Below the pieces are notes generated by a model. It saw only the letters and a program-made list of their open reading frames with translations, ran no database searches and was not told the DNA's origin. Shown piece after piece: positions 7,720 through 14,596 of a DNA stretch of 15,938 nt (positions within the stretch are counted from its first letter, which is position 1; the number at the start of each line of letters is the position of its first letter). The DNA lies in the NCBI GenBank assembly GCA_903891335.1, contig CAITDX010000014.1, positions 1 to 15,938 on the forward strand. Direction: 5' to 3'. The translations under genes were made by a program, and so were the position numbers. This DNA is from an uncultured bacterium (GTDB lineage: Bacteria; Patescibacteriota; Microgenomatia; UBA1400; PJMF01).

Positions 7720-9105
7720 TTACCTTTTTTTCTTACTGGCGTGTAGTGCTTTGTTCATGCGCTTCGTCCCTCCAATAAAAGGATAGGCAAAAGCCAAAGC
7801 TCCCCCCGTCAAGCCTGCAATAGTTAACCAAGTTGGTGTGCCAGTACTTGGTTGAGAAGTAATTGGTTGTGTGCTCACATAGACTGTCTGCATACAATCA
7901 TCATCGCTGCGCCATTGATCAGTTGAGTCTTTAATTTCGGCCTTTACTTTGTAGGTCCCTGGCTTGTCATAACGGTGTTCAAAAGTGGTCCCACTCGACT
8001 CAGTTTGTTGACCATCTCCAAAGTCAACACGATATGCCTTAATATCACCCTTATTGTCAAAACCAGCAACTTTAAACTTAAGCACAGCAGGGGCCTGAGT
8101 ATTCTGTCCAGAAACAATATTCAGATAAGAACAAGAACTCCGATGACTTTCAATATTTACAGGAGCGACCCTAACACTTGCTTCGCAGGCCTCGCTCTTA
8201 ATCCAATTTCCCTTACTGTCCTTAACCTCTAGCACTGCTTCAAATTTACCTGAGCTTTCATAAGTGTGGTCAACTTCTGCATGTTCAGTTTCAAGTTTGC
8301 TGCCATCACCAAATAAGAACCGATACATCTGAATGGAACCTAGATTATCGGTTGCAACTGCCGAAAAACTAACTTTAGCGGGCACTTTAGCGTTATTACC
8401 TCGCACAATTTTCAAATCTTCACATACACTTGCATGAGCAATCTTTGGATCAACTGCCAAGAAAAAAGCTCCATCATTGAAATCCATATCTTCAATCAGC
8501 ACATCGTGACAGTCCTTGGCAGAACCACTACAGGAAACTGTCACCAATCCTTGACTGCGACTTTCTTTTAGCAAGCGTTCATGGGCGTATCCATCACCCC
8601 AACATTGAGCGGAAACGAGCTTCGAACCATCATTGGAAATAGCCTTGTAGAGATCGGATACGTCACTTGCACCCGCACCGAAGAAGCCATTGCACTGCTG
8701 ATTCTGTGGACTAATCCAACCAGAATATGGTCGATCTCCCATATCGGCCAGAAGAGAAATTTTATCACCTTTCTTCACCATAATCTCACTGCGCCATACA
8801 CCATTACCTTCAACTACCTCAGTGTAGCTTTTTCCATTTACCTTCAGACGCACTGTAGTTCGAGGAGCATTGTGATAGAGCATTAATTTACCACTTTCTG
8901 GGCTCGTCACGGTATAATCCAGAACTCCTTTATCTGTACGGCCACAATGCTCAATTGAGACATCTTGATCATTAAAACGAAATCGATATGAAGCGGGGTG
9001 GTCACAATACGCATCAGCTCCAAGACTAGCAGCCTGAGTTGGCTGAGTAAAAACCACCACTGCAACTAAAAAAAATAAAAGAGAAAAAATAAATCGACGA
9101 GTCAT
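7720..9105 (-). CDS. Secreted two-PKD-domain surface protein with sortase-type C-terminus
   Basis: 461 aa. Visible features: signal peptide at 1-25 (hydrophobic core 5-20, probable cut after TQA), an unrecognised N-terminal domain (26-226) with six cysteines (C34, C54, C138, C168, C192, C199), then two PKD-like repeats at about 228-313 and 325-411. Each repeat carries FGDG (265-268 and 362-365), a HxY(E/D) turn, and one Cys at each end (C228/C307, C325/C404). All ten cysteines can therefore pair. The C-terminus has QPSTG at 418-422, a hydrophobic stretch at about 425-446 and a basic tail (KR at 448-449, final KKKR), which is the layout of a cell-wall sorting signal with Q in place of the usual L. 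The sortase follows nine bases downstream. The ATG has no Shine-Dalgarno but TATAAT six bases upstream. A role in adhesion or as a surface layer component is inference; the N-terminal domain is unknown. Confidence 0.85.
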   Translation of the reverse strand: MTRRFIFSLLFFLVAVVVFTQPTQAASLGADAYCDHPASYRFRFNDQDVSIEHCGRTDKGVLDYTVTSPESGKLMLYHNAPRTTVRLKVNGKSYTEVVEGNGVWRSEIMVKKGDKISLLADMGDRPYSGWISPQNQQCNGFFGAGASDVSDLYKAISNDGSKLVSAQCWGDGYAHERLLKESRSQGLVTVSCSGSAKDCHDVLIEDMDFNDGAFFLAVDPKIAHASVCEDLKIVRGNNAKVPAKVSFSAVATDNLGSIQMYRFLFGDGSKLETEHAEVDHTYESSGKFEAVLEVKDSKGNWIKSEACEASVRVAPVNIESHRSSCSYLNIVSGQNTQAPAVLKFKVAGFDNKGDIKAYRVDFGDGQQTESSGTTFEHRYDKPGTYKVKAEIKDSTDQWRSDDDCMQTVYVSTQPITSQPSTGTPTWLTIAGLTGGALAFAYPFIGGTKRMNKALHASKKKR

Positions 9106-9126
9106 AAGGTAATTATAACTCGTCGA
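9084..9126 (-). terminator. Inverted repeat with T-rich tail at the start of the PKD gene; possible terminator of the upstream operon
   Basis: On the minus strand TCGACGAGT (9118-9126) is followed by a 15-base loop and its exact complement ACTCGTCGA (9094-9102), then TTTATTTTTT. The loop holds the -10 box and start codon of the PKD gene, and the 3' arm is its codons 2-4. It could end transcription coming from the DUF3048 gene 30 bases upstream, or be a protein-binding operator. A transcript starting at the ATG would lack the 5' arm and could not fold this way. Confidence 0.45.
9112..9117 (-). promoter_or_regulatory. -10 box TATAAT of the PKD/sortase operon, leaderless start
   Basis: A perfect TATAAT on the minus strand, with six bases (TACCTT) before the ATG at 9105. 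No good -35 is found at 16-18 bases. It sits in the loop of the inverted repeat at 9094-9126. The TATAAT-N6-ATG layout is the same as for cca. Confidence 0.5.
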
Positions 9127-9156
9127 CTCTCTAAGTTGCTAGACTAGTTTCTGAAA

Positions 9157-10356
9157 TTAGTATGTCACTTCAGAATCATTTGCCAAAACTGAGATCCAGA
9201 TTTGTCCTCGGGCAAATTCAATATCCTTGCCTCGAATGTCAACAAACTGTAACTCTGCCTCACGATCCTTTTTTACCCAATTGGCCTCAATCGGAGCCTG
9301 ACCATGCTTAAAGATTAAAGCCTTACCACGACCAGTGGTGCCATAGAGCATGTGCTTTTTCTCATTAATTGGTCCTTTTTCGGTAGTGAAAAGAATAACA
9401 ACATTTTTACTTGCAATCTGCTCATCATTGTTCATATCAAGATGAACCTCACCGCCGACTTTGCGTTTGTACGCATCAGTTGCTTCGTCATATTCCCAAG
9501 CCACTGCATATTGTTCATAACCACTCCAGAAGTCATAGCTAATTTGTTTGGTAGAACCAGCAGATTGACTCTCTGCCTCAAACATAAAACCCTTGTAGTT
9601 GCTCTGCCAAGTAGCAGCAGGAATAGTTTGTCGACCAACTACCATCTGTGGAGTCATATTGGTCCAACCGCGAGATGCAGCAACTTTCCACAATGCTTCA
9701 GTGGTGGTTTCCATGGTATGCTCTGTGGCAATTTCTTTGCCAGGAATACGATTGTAGTTACGTACAAAGGTAGGATACCCAACCGAAAATTGGTTAATGT
9801 CAGTTTTTCCTTCCCAACCATATTCTCGAATTTGACCAAGGGCATCAGTTGGTCCGGGTACATTTGCACCACCAACATGGACGTACATCGGTAAATTAAA
9901 ACCAGAAGCCCAATCAATAAAATAGGTTCGAGCAGAGCGAATTGGTGCCAAGGTCAAGTCGCTCACCTGAGCTCCACAATAAAAAAGAGCTCCAAATCGA
10001 GTTACACCACCCTCAGCTACGGCTTCAAAAACCAGATCAGCACGACTCAAGCCAGATTGTGGTCGGGAATCAGGAGTATTTTCAATCATCACAAACAAGG
10101 GGCGACGGGTCTCCCAGGCATTTTTCTCTGTCATGGTGTAATATGCACCATTCAGAGGACATGCTTGATCACGAGGTTCACTTGGGTCGATAGTCAATAG
10201 ACTACTGAGAAGAGTTGTCTCTGGGTCAGCAGCACCTGCTGGGTTATTTTTATCAGCCAAAACCTCACTTTTGGCAGTATATGAAAATACGGCGAAAGAC
10301 AGACCAGCACTCGCTATATAGAGTACAAGAGCAATAATAAGATTCTTTTTTGACAT
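9157..10356 (-). CDS. DUF3048 (YerB-like) exported protein
   Basis: 399 aa. The family is widespread in Firmicutes and Patescibacteria; its biochemical role is not established. Visible features: an N-terminal membrane anchor or uncleaved signal at about 5-27, then the N-terminal DUF3048 domain with RRPLFVMIEN at 84-93, DSRPQSGLSRAD at 96-107, EGGVTRF at 115-121, PIRSARTYF at 138-146 and HVGG at 160-163. The C-terminal subdomain contains YGTTGRGKALIFKHG at 338-352. C66 and C127 could form a disulfide. There is no lipobox, unlike Bacillus YerB. The ATG at 10356 is preceded by AGAAAGG (10361-10367), so the start is clear. It is the last gene of the rmlA-frr-rseP group and directly precedes the PKD/sortase pair, which suggests an envelope role (inference). 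Confidence 0.9.
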   Translation of the reverse strand: MSKKNLIIALVLYIASAGLSFAVFSYTAKSEVLADKNNPAGAADPETTLLSSLLTIDPSEPRDQACPLNGAYYTMTEKNAWETRRPLFVMIENTPDSRPQSGLSRADLVFEAVAEGGVTRFGALFYCGAQVSDLTLAPIRSARTYFIDWASGFNLPMYVHVGGANVPGPTDALGQIREYGWEGKTDINQFSVGYPTFVRNYNRIPGKEIATEHTMETTTEALWKVAASRGWTNMTPQMVVGRQTIPAATWQSNYKGFMFEAESQSAGSTKQISYDFWSGYEQYAVAWEYDEATDAYKRKVGGEVHLDMNNDEQIASKNVVILFTTEKGPINEKKHMLYGTTGRGKALIFKHGQAPIEANWVKKDREAELQFVDIRGKDIEFARGQIWISVLANDSEVTY

Positions 10357-10360
10357 TCAT

Positions 10361-10367
10361 CCTTTCT
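10361..10367 (-). promoter_or_regulatory. Ribosome-binding site AGAAAGG of the DUF3048 gene
   Basis: AGAAAGG on the minus strand, exactly four bases before the ATG at 10356. This is identical in sequence and spacing to the sites at 15-21 (+) and 14271-14277 (-). Confidence 0.65.
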
Positions 10368-10388
10368 CTGCAGAAAATTCACTAGGTT

Positions 10389-10640
10389 TCAAGTATATAA
10401 TAAAGCGATGGTGAACAAAACCAGTAAAATAAATAAAGTAATTGCTAATGTTTTGCGTAAATCTTGTCTAATTAGATCATGATTAGCTTGAGAGATGAGT
10501 GGCAAATTTAGTTTTTCTACACGCACATTTGTTTGTTGCACATCGTCACTACTTTTTGTCTGCACAGTTTGAAATCGACGCTTACGTAGCTCAGCTTTTT
10601 GTTTATCTTTTTTGGTACGTTTTTTTGCCATAGCACTCAT
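10389..10640 (-). CDS. Small basic protein with C-terminal membrane helix, unknown function
   Basis: 83 aa from the ATG at 10640, or 80 aa from the ATG at 10631 (MAKKRTKKDK). Not recognised beyond general shape. The first 22 residues are very Lys/Arg-rich, residues about 23-60 are polar, and one membrane helix at about 65-82 ends the protein, so it looks like a tail-anchored protein with a basic cytoplasmic region. The 10640 ATG overlaps the rseP stop as ATGA, which implies translational coupling. The 10631 ATG gives the more typical start MAKK. Neither has a visible Shine-Dalgarno. Its constant neighbour here is rseP, and the DUF3048 gene follows after 32 bases. No function can be assigned. 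Confidence 0.65.
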   Translation of the reverse strand: MSAMAKKRTKKDKQKAELRKRRFQTVQTKSSDDVQQTNVRVEKLNLPLISQANHDLIRQDLRKTLAITLFILLVLFTIALLYT

Positions 10641-11761
10641 TTGAATAAATTAATAATGTCATTAAAAGAAACAATTACCATCAAGGCCAACAAAGACAGA
10701 TAGCCAAAATAGTTGAGATAGTAGGCTGCTGAATCGAGCTTACTGCGCTTAATAAATTTTTCCATAATCACCAACACTGCCCGACCCCCATCTAAGGCAG
10801 GAATTGGCAATAAATTCATTACCGCTAAATTAATGGAAAGTAACGCAGCAAAATTAAGTACACTCAGCCAACCTCCATCAAAAAATCCATAGGTAGCAGC
10901 TTGATCAACAATACCAATTGGACCCGCAATCTCTTGCGTTACCCCTCTACCAGCCACTATATCAACCACTAATTGACCAAGTGCTTGAAGTATCAGAGTT
11001 GCTAACGCCATTGATTGTTGAAAGGCCTCAGATATGGTTTTCCATGGCATTAGATACCAAGGATAGTGTTTGAAGAGTGTTTCGGTAAAAACCACTCCCA
11101 TCGACCCTTGACCCGTAGGGATTTCGGCTGCAGAGCGTAAATAAACACTGTGTTCAGTAAATTCATTGGGACAGCGCTCGTCTTGACAGGCTAAAGTTGT
11201 TTTGACACCAATTGTTTTGCCAAGATTAGCTGCAACTAATTCCTGGACCTTACTGATTGTGTTCACTTCAATCCAATTATTATCGATCTGCAACGCAACA
11301 ATAGCAGTATTATCTTGCAAACCAGCTTGTGATGCAGGTGACTCCGAGATTACCTCTGCAATACGTACCTGGTTTGTGAGTGGAATAGGAATTCCCAATT
11401 GTGAAAAAACAATTGCCAGAGCCAAAACACCAAACACAATATTAAAAAAAACTCCGGCTAACAAAATTTCAAGTCTAGCTCGCATCGACTTCTGATAGAA
11501 GGAACTCGTTTCTGGTTTAGTTGCCTCATTAGCTGAGGATTCTGGTCCATCCTCTCCCTCCATTTGCACAAAACCACCAAAAGGAATAGCGTTGAGAGAA
11601 AAAATGGTTTTTTTCCAAGTGAAAAGAGTGGCTAAACGAGGAGGATATCCCAAGCCAAATTCTTTAACTGATACTCCATTTCGACGGGCTGCCAAAAAAT
11701 GACCAAATTCATGTAAAATCACCAAAAAAGAAAGAATGACAATAAAAATAACTGCTTCCAT
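10637..11761 (-). CDS. rseP: RseP/site-2-protease family zinc metalloprotease
   Basis: 374 aa. It cleaves membrane-embedded substrates such as anti-sigma factors or signal-peptide remnants. Visible features: the zinc motif HEFGH at 17-21 in the first membrane helix, the family motif FGGFVQMEGEDG at 61-72, a single PDZ-like region at about 131-215 (IAEVISESPASQAGL), and the third metal ligand in NLLPIPALDGG at 316-326 (D324). Two further C-terminal helices complete the fold. It has one PDZ domain rather than the two of E. coli RseP and is shorter than that protein (450), as in Gram-positive forms. It lies 14 bases after frr, recalling the widespread frr...rseP gene order with the genes usually in between missing. 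The substrate is unknown; no anti-sigma factor is visible nearby. Confidence 0.93.
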   Translation of the reverse strand: MEAVIFIVILSFLVILHEFGHFLAARRNGVSVKEFGLGYPPRLATLFTWKKTIFSLNAIPFGGFVQMEGEDGPESSANEATKPETSSFYQKSMRARLEILLAGVFFNIVFGVLALAIVFSQLGIPIPLTNQVRIAEVISESPASQAGLQDNTAIVALQIDNNWIEVNTISKVQELVAANLGKTIGVKTTLACQDERCPNEFTEHSVYLRSAAEIPTGQGSMGVVFTETLFKHYPWYLMPWKTISEAFQQSMALATLILQALGQLVVDIVAGRGVTQEIAGPIGIVDQAATYGFFDGGWLSVLNFAALLSINLAVMNLLPIPALDGGRAVLVIMEKFIKRSKLDSAAYYLNYFGYLSLLALMVIVSFNDIINLFK

Positions 11762-11775
11762 ACACTCTTTTTTAC

Positions 11776-12330
11776 CTAAATACTCATCAGCTCACGCTCT
11801 TTTGTTGCAACCACTTCCTCTAACTTAGCACTATATTCCTTCACCACCTCATCTAACTCTGCCACTTCTGCTTTAATATCATCTTCACTAATGCCAGCCA
11901 TACCTTCTTGTTTCTCAATATCACGACGCACATCAGAACGAATATTACGCATCATAACTTTAACTTCCTCTTCTTTTTGATGAAGTGACTTAACCATCTC
12001 TTGTCTTCTCTCCTGGGTCAAAGCAGGTACTACGATGCGAATAATCTCGCCATCAATAATTGGGTTGAGATTAAGTTCAGCAATTTGAATTGCTTTCTCA
12101 ATTTGCCCAAGCAAGCTCTTATCCCAAGGCTTAACCACAAGCAGTTGAGTATCTGGAGCAGAAATTGAGGCAACTTCGTGAAGAGCCATTCTTGTGCTAT
12201 ACGCTTCGACAAACACACCATCAAGCAATTGAGCGCTCGCTCGACCAGTCCGTAGAGTGGCAAAACTTTCTTGACCATGAGTAAGTGCTTTTTCAAATTT
12301 TTCTAAGTATGAACTACGATGAATTGACAT
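11776..12330 (-). CDS. frr: Ribosome recycling factor
   Basis: 184 aa (E. coli RRF is 185). With EF-G it splits post-termination ribosomes. Visible features: the helical domain I halves (about 1-30 and 106-184) around the beta-rich domain II. LRTGRAS is at 26-32, LNLNPIIDGEIIRI at 86-99 and LTQERRQEMVK at 104-114. RNIRSD at 128-133 keeps the two arginines that matter for ribosome binding in E. coli (aligned to R129 and R132). The protein ends ELMSI, close to the usual ELM ending. The ATG at 12330 follows the upstream stop by nine bases and has no Shine-Dalgarno, so it probably depends on coupled or re-initiated translation. pyrH, tsf and rpsB, common neighbours elsewhere, are not here. Confidence 0.96.
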   Translation of the reverse strand: MSIHRSSYLEKFEKALTHGQESFATLRTGRASAQLLDGVFVEAYSTRMALHEVASISAPDTQLLVVKPWDKSLLGQIEKAIQIAELNLNPIIDGEIIRIVVPALTQERRQEMVKSLHQKEEEVKVMMRNIRSDVRRDIEKQEGMAGISEDDIKAEVAELDEVVKEYSAKLEEVVATKERELMSI

Positions 12331-12339
12331 GAGGGCATT

Positions 12340-12699
12340 CTAATAGATATTAAATTGCAAATCAACCTGAGGAAAAGGAGCTGATTGCTTGGTTGGGTCA
12401 TTTTCTTTAAGCTCTTGCCGCAGGGCATTTACCCGCTGATTTAGTGGCGTCAATTCAGGGCTTTCGCTTTTGGGAATTACAACTTGGCTTTGAGGAGCCG
12501 GACGACTCAGCAATGCTTTCAAAAATAACAAGGAACCAATAACTAGCGTCAAACCAATCAACACATAAAATGGCCATAAATTCTTGTTTTTACGCACTGT
12601 TTGCCAATTGAGTGACTGATGTCCACGCCGTTCCAGAATCGGTACTTGGTCGACAAATTCAGTTTGATTGGCTTGACTTGCTTCGTTTCTCCAAATCAT
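12340..12699 (-). CDS. Single-pass membrane protein, unknown function
   Basis: 119 aa, not recognised. Residues 1-38 are polar and mildly basic. One membrane helix spans about 42-63. The remainder is Pro/Ser/Glu/Gln-rich with a short helical stretch (NQRVNALRQELKEND, 87-101) and ends PFPQVDLQFNIY. By the positive-inside rule (RRGH, RKNK before the helix) the C-terminus is outside. The ATG overlaps the stop of the upstream exported helical protein as ATGA (12696-12699), so the two are co-translated and may act together. frr begins nine bases downstream. No function is assigned. Confidence 0.75.
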   Translation of the reverse strand: MIWRNEASQANQTEFVDQVPILERRGHQSLNWQTVRKNKNLWPFYVLIGLTLVIGSLLFLKALLSRPAPQSQVVIPKSESPELTPLNQRVNALRQELKENDPTKQSAPFPQVDLQFNIY

Positions 12700-13508
12700 A
12701 GGCTTAATAATTCATTTAAATACGAAAGTGATTGCGATAAGTTCACATAAATTGGATTGAGAGTCTTTGGAAGCTCATCATAAATTTTGGCAATATACCA
12801 ATTCCCTTGTCCACGATTGATAATGTCATTCCAAAAGGCATCAAGCTTGAGTTTCGCAGCATCCAAACTACGGCCAGTTTCCAAACTCGCTCGTTCAATT
12901 GCTGGTAAATCAGCAGTATCTCGAGCTAATAAATAGGCATCAATGTCTTTTTTAAGCACCACTGATTTATCATAAATAGCCTGAATATTGCCAATGGAAA
13001 GCAATACCTGTACTTCATTGGCTAGATTCCCCACCCCACCTTGTTCTGCAGCAAAAACTGCTAAAGAATTAGCAACCTCATCACGACTTGAAAGATTTTT
13101 CAAATTTTCCTGATGATTTTTAAGATAAGTGATGGTGGATTCGAGTCGATTTAGGTAACGCTCTTTCAAACTCAATTCAACACCTTCAGTTGAAACAAGC
13201 TTCAAACGCAATAAATCAAGATAACTAATAAGCACATCATCTCGATAAATACCTAAATTTTTGCCTTTTTGCGTCAAATCTTCTATGGAAACCAAGGTTT
13301 GTAGCTGCTGATTTTGATCGTACGCAATTCGATACAGCTTCTCATGATACAAATATGTTTCTAATTGTGCCTGATACGTGGCTTTGACTGTTGCTATCTC
13401 CTGATCGAAACGATCTTTTTGCCAAATCAAATCAGTTTTTAACTCTTGCGCATGAACTACGGGAATTCTCCAAAACAATAAAAACAGAGATAAGAGCAAC
13501 TCCAACAT
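12696..13508 (-). CDS. Exported all-helical protein, unknown function
   Basis: 270 aa from the ATG at 13508, not recognised. The chosen start gives a signal peptide (hydrophobic core about 2-15, probable cut after VVHA, residue 20). An in-frame ATG at 13571 would bury that signal behind 21 polar residues and overlap rmlA by 49 bases, so it is less likely. The mature part is predicted almost wholly helical, with heptad-like stretches at about 28-75, 85-140 and 160-230, no cysteines, and a Tyr/Leu-rich end. It follows rmlA by 14 bases and overlaps the single-TM gene downstream by four. Its extracytoplasmic location is well supported by the signal peptide; a scaffold or envelope-spacer role would be a guess. 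Confidence 0.75.
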   Translation of the reverse strand: MLELLLSLFLLFWRIPVVHAQELKTDLIWQKDRFDQEIATVKATYQAQLETYLYHEKLYRIAYDQNQQLQTLVSIEDLTQKGKNLGIYRDDVLISYLDLLRLKLVSTEGVELSLKERYLNRLESTITYLKNHQENLKNLSSRDEVANSLAVFAAEQGGVGNLANEVQVLLSIGNIQAIYDKSVVLKKDIDAYLLARDTADLPAIERASLETGRSLDAAKLKLDAFWNDIINRGQGNWYIAKIYDELPKTLNPIYVNLSQSLSYLNELLSL

Positions 13509-13522
13509 AGGTACTATTAAGT

Positions 13523-14266
13523 TTACCGCTCGGAAGTGGCTTTGGCTAGGTGACGATCGCGAGCAAAACAAATTGCTTCATGCATCGACTCAAAAGTACC
13601 CGTATCAAACCATTTACCTTTAACAAAAGCCACGTCGAGTTGACCTTCCTGCAAATAGAGATTATTGATGTCAGTAATCTCTAATTCACCTCGATTAGAA
13701 AACTTAAGATTCTTAACTTTATCCACCACTGTCGAGTCGTAAATATATAAACCTGTGACTGAATAATTTGACTTTGGCACTTTTGGCTTTTCCTCGATTG
13801 AAATTGCACGATTATTGGCGTCAAATTCAACCACACCAAACCGCTGTGGATCGGCCACTTCTTTCGCAAAAATTCTCCCTCCAGACTGAAAGGTACTAAT
13901 TGCCTCAGAGAAATCATCTTCATAGAGGTTGTCGCCAAGAATTAAGGTAACATTGTCATGATCGATAAAATCCTGACCAATTAAAAAGGCTTGAGCAATT
14001 CCCTCTGGTTTGTCTTGAATTTCGTAAGTGAAATGACAGCCATATTCTTTACCGCTCCCCAAGCATTTAAGAAAATCACCAGCATGATCTGGCGCCACAA
14101 TAATAAGAATATCCTTGATGCCAGCCCTCATCAGGGTTTCAAGAGGGTACTGGATCATGGGCTTGTTGTACACAGGCAGAAGCTGCTTACTTGTAACCCT
14201 AGTCAGAGGATAAAGCCTAGTACCAGCTCCTCCAGCCAAAATAATACCCTTCATTTCTTTTGCCAT
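13523..14266 (-). CDS. rmlA: Glucose-1-phosphate thymidylyltransferase (short form) / sugar nucleotidyltransferase
   Basis: 247 aa from the ATG at 14266. It makes dTDP-glucose from dTTP and glucose-1-phosphate, the first step to dTDP-rhamnose and related sugars. Motifs: GGAGTRLYPLT at 12-22, SKQLLPVYNKPMIQYPL at 26-42, QDKPEGIAQAF at 84-94, the metal-binding GDN at 111-113, EEKP at 158-161, and ITDINNLYL at 197-205. These specifically match RmlA rather than GalU or GlmU. It lacks the C-terminal extension of the ~290-residue RmlA enzymes, as in the short forms. The start is chosen because AGAAAGG lies four bases upstream; an ATG at 14287 (seven residues longer) and one at 14254 have poorer sites. 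No rmlB, rmlC or rmlD is in the window. It heads the group running to the DUF3048 gene. Confidence 0.9.
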   Translation of the reverse strand: MAKEMKGIILAGGAGTRLYPLTRVTSKQLLPVYNKPMIQYPLETLMRAGIKDILIIVAPDHAGDFLKCLGSGKEYGCHFTYEIQDKPEGIAQAFLIGQDFIDHDNVTLILGDNLYEDDFSEAISTFQSGGRIFAKEVADPQRFGVVEFDANNRAISIEEKPKVPKSNYSVTGLYIYDSTVVDKVKNLKFSNRGELEITDINNLYLQEGQLDVAFVKGKWFDTGTFESMHEAICFARDRHLAKATSER

Positions 14267-14270
14267 AAAG

Positions 14271-14277
14271 CCTTTCT
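14271..14277 (-). promoter_or_regulatory. Ribosome-binding site AGAAAGG that selects the rmlA start
   Basis: AGAAAGG on the minus strand, four bases before the ATG at 14266. It matches the sites of the DsbA-like and DUF3048 genes exactly and argues against the in-frame ATG at 14287. Confidence 0.65.
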
Positions 14278-14308
14278 GGTTGTCCAAGAAACTTGCACAA
14301 CACTAAGC

Positions 14309-14337
14309 ACGGTACCATGAGCCATTTTTAAAAGCAA
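14309..14337 (-). promoter_or_regulatory. Candidate promoter of the rmlA operon
   Basis: On the minus strand TTGCTT (14332-14337), 17 bases, TACCGT (14309-14314). The surrounding ACTTGCTTTTAA (14328-14339) and TACCGTG are shared with the candidate promoter at 7045-7074. It starts directly after the stop of the small three-TM gene and would leave a leader of about 35 bases. The -10 match to TATAAT is poor, so the call rests on the shared motif. Confidence 0.35.
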
Positions 14338-14338
14338 G

Positions 14339-14596
14339 TTATAAAGTAATCAGAATAATCAGAAGTGTGGCCAAAGCAGCTACTCCTAAATACTCAAAAA
14401 CTACTTCCATAGTAATTCGCTTACTTTTCGTATGAGTAATGACTCCCCAAATAAAATAAGTTGCTCCAAAACCTACAGCAATCGTTCTTTGTAAAAGTCT
14501 ATTTGGCCAAGATTGCAAAAACATGATCACGAAAAGCGCTAAGAGTAAAAATAAAATTAAATAGGCAAATTGATTTTGTTGTAGGAATTTTTTCAT
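14339..14596 (-). CDS. Small three-helix membrane protein, unknown function
   Basis: 85 aa, not recognised. Three predicted membrane helices lie at about 11-28, 37-54 and 64-84, separated by short loops (SWPNRLLQR; HTKSKRIT). The second loop is basic and therefore probably cytoplasmic. There are no charged residues inside the helices and no recognisable motif. The ATG overlaps the CAP gene stop as ATGA (14593-14596), so the two are translationally coupled. The CAP protein also ends in two membrane helices, and the pair may form one membrane unit (inference). Confidence 0.75.
   Translation of the reverse strand: MKKFLQQNQFAYLILFLLLALFVIMFLQSWPNRLLQRTIAVGFGATYFIWGVITHTKSKRITMEVVFEYLGVAALATLLIILITL

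Noticed and set aside
7393..7786. Two plus-strand open frames of about 100 codons opposite the sortase and the 3' end of the PKD gene
   Set aside because: No ribosome-binding site or recognisable domain; both are explained as shadows of conserved minus-strand genes.
9352..9894. Antisense open frame of 180 codons inside the DUF3048 gene
   Set aside because: The opposite strand encodes clear DUF3048 motifs. The antisense product has no family likeness, and long shadow frames are common opposite real genes.
10396..10482. TATAAT-N6-ATG on the plus strand followed by a 24-codon open frame (10408-10482), almost the same as the cca start
   Set aside because: It is antisense to the small tail-anchored gene, whose codons fully explain the bases. 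The peptide is short, has no recognisable feature, and one such match on AT-rich DNA is expected by chance.
13509..13571. Upstream extension of the exported helical protein to an ATG at 13571
   Set aside because: It would place 21 polar residues before a good signal peptide and overlap rmlA by 49 bases.
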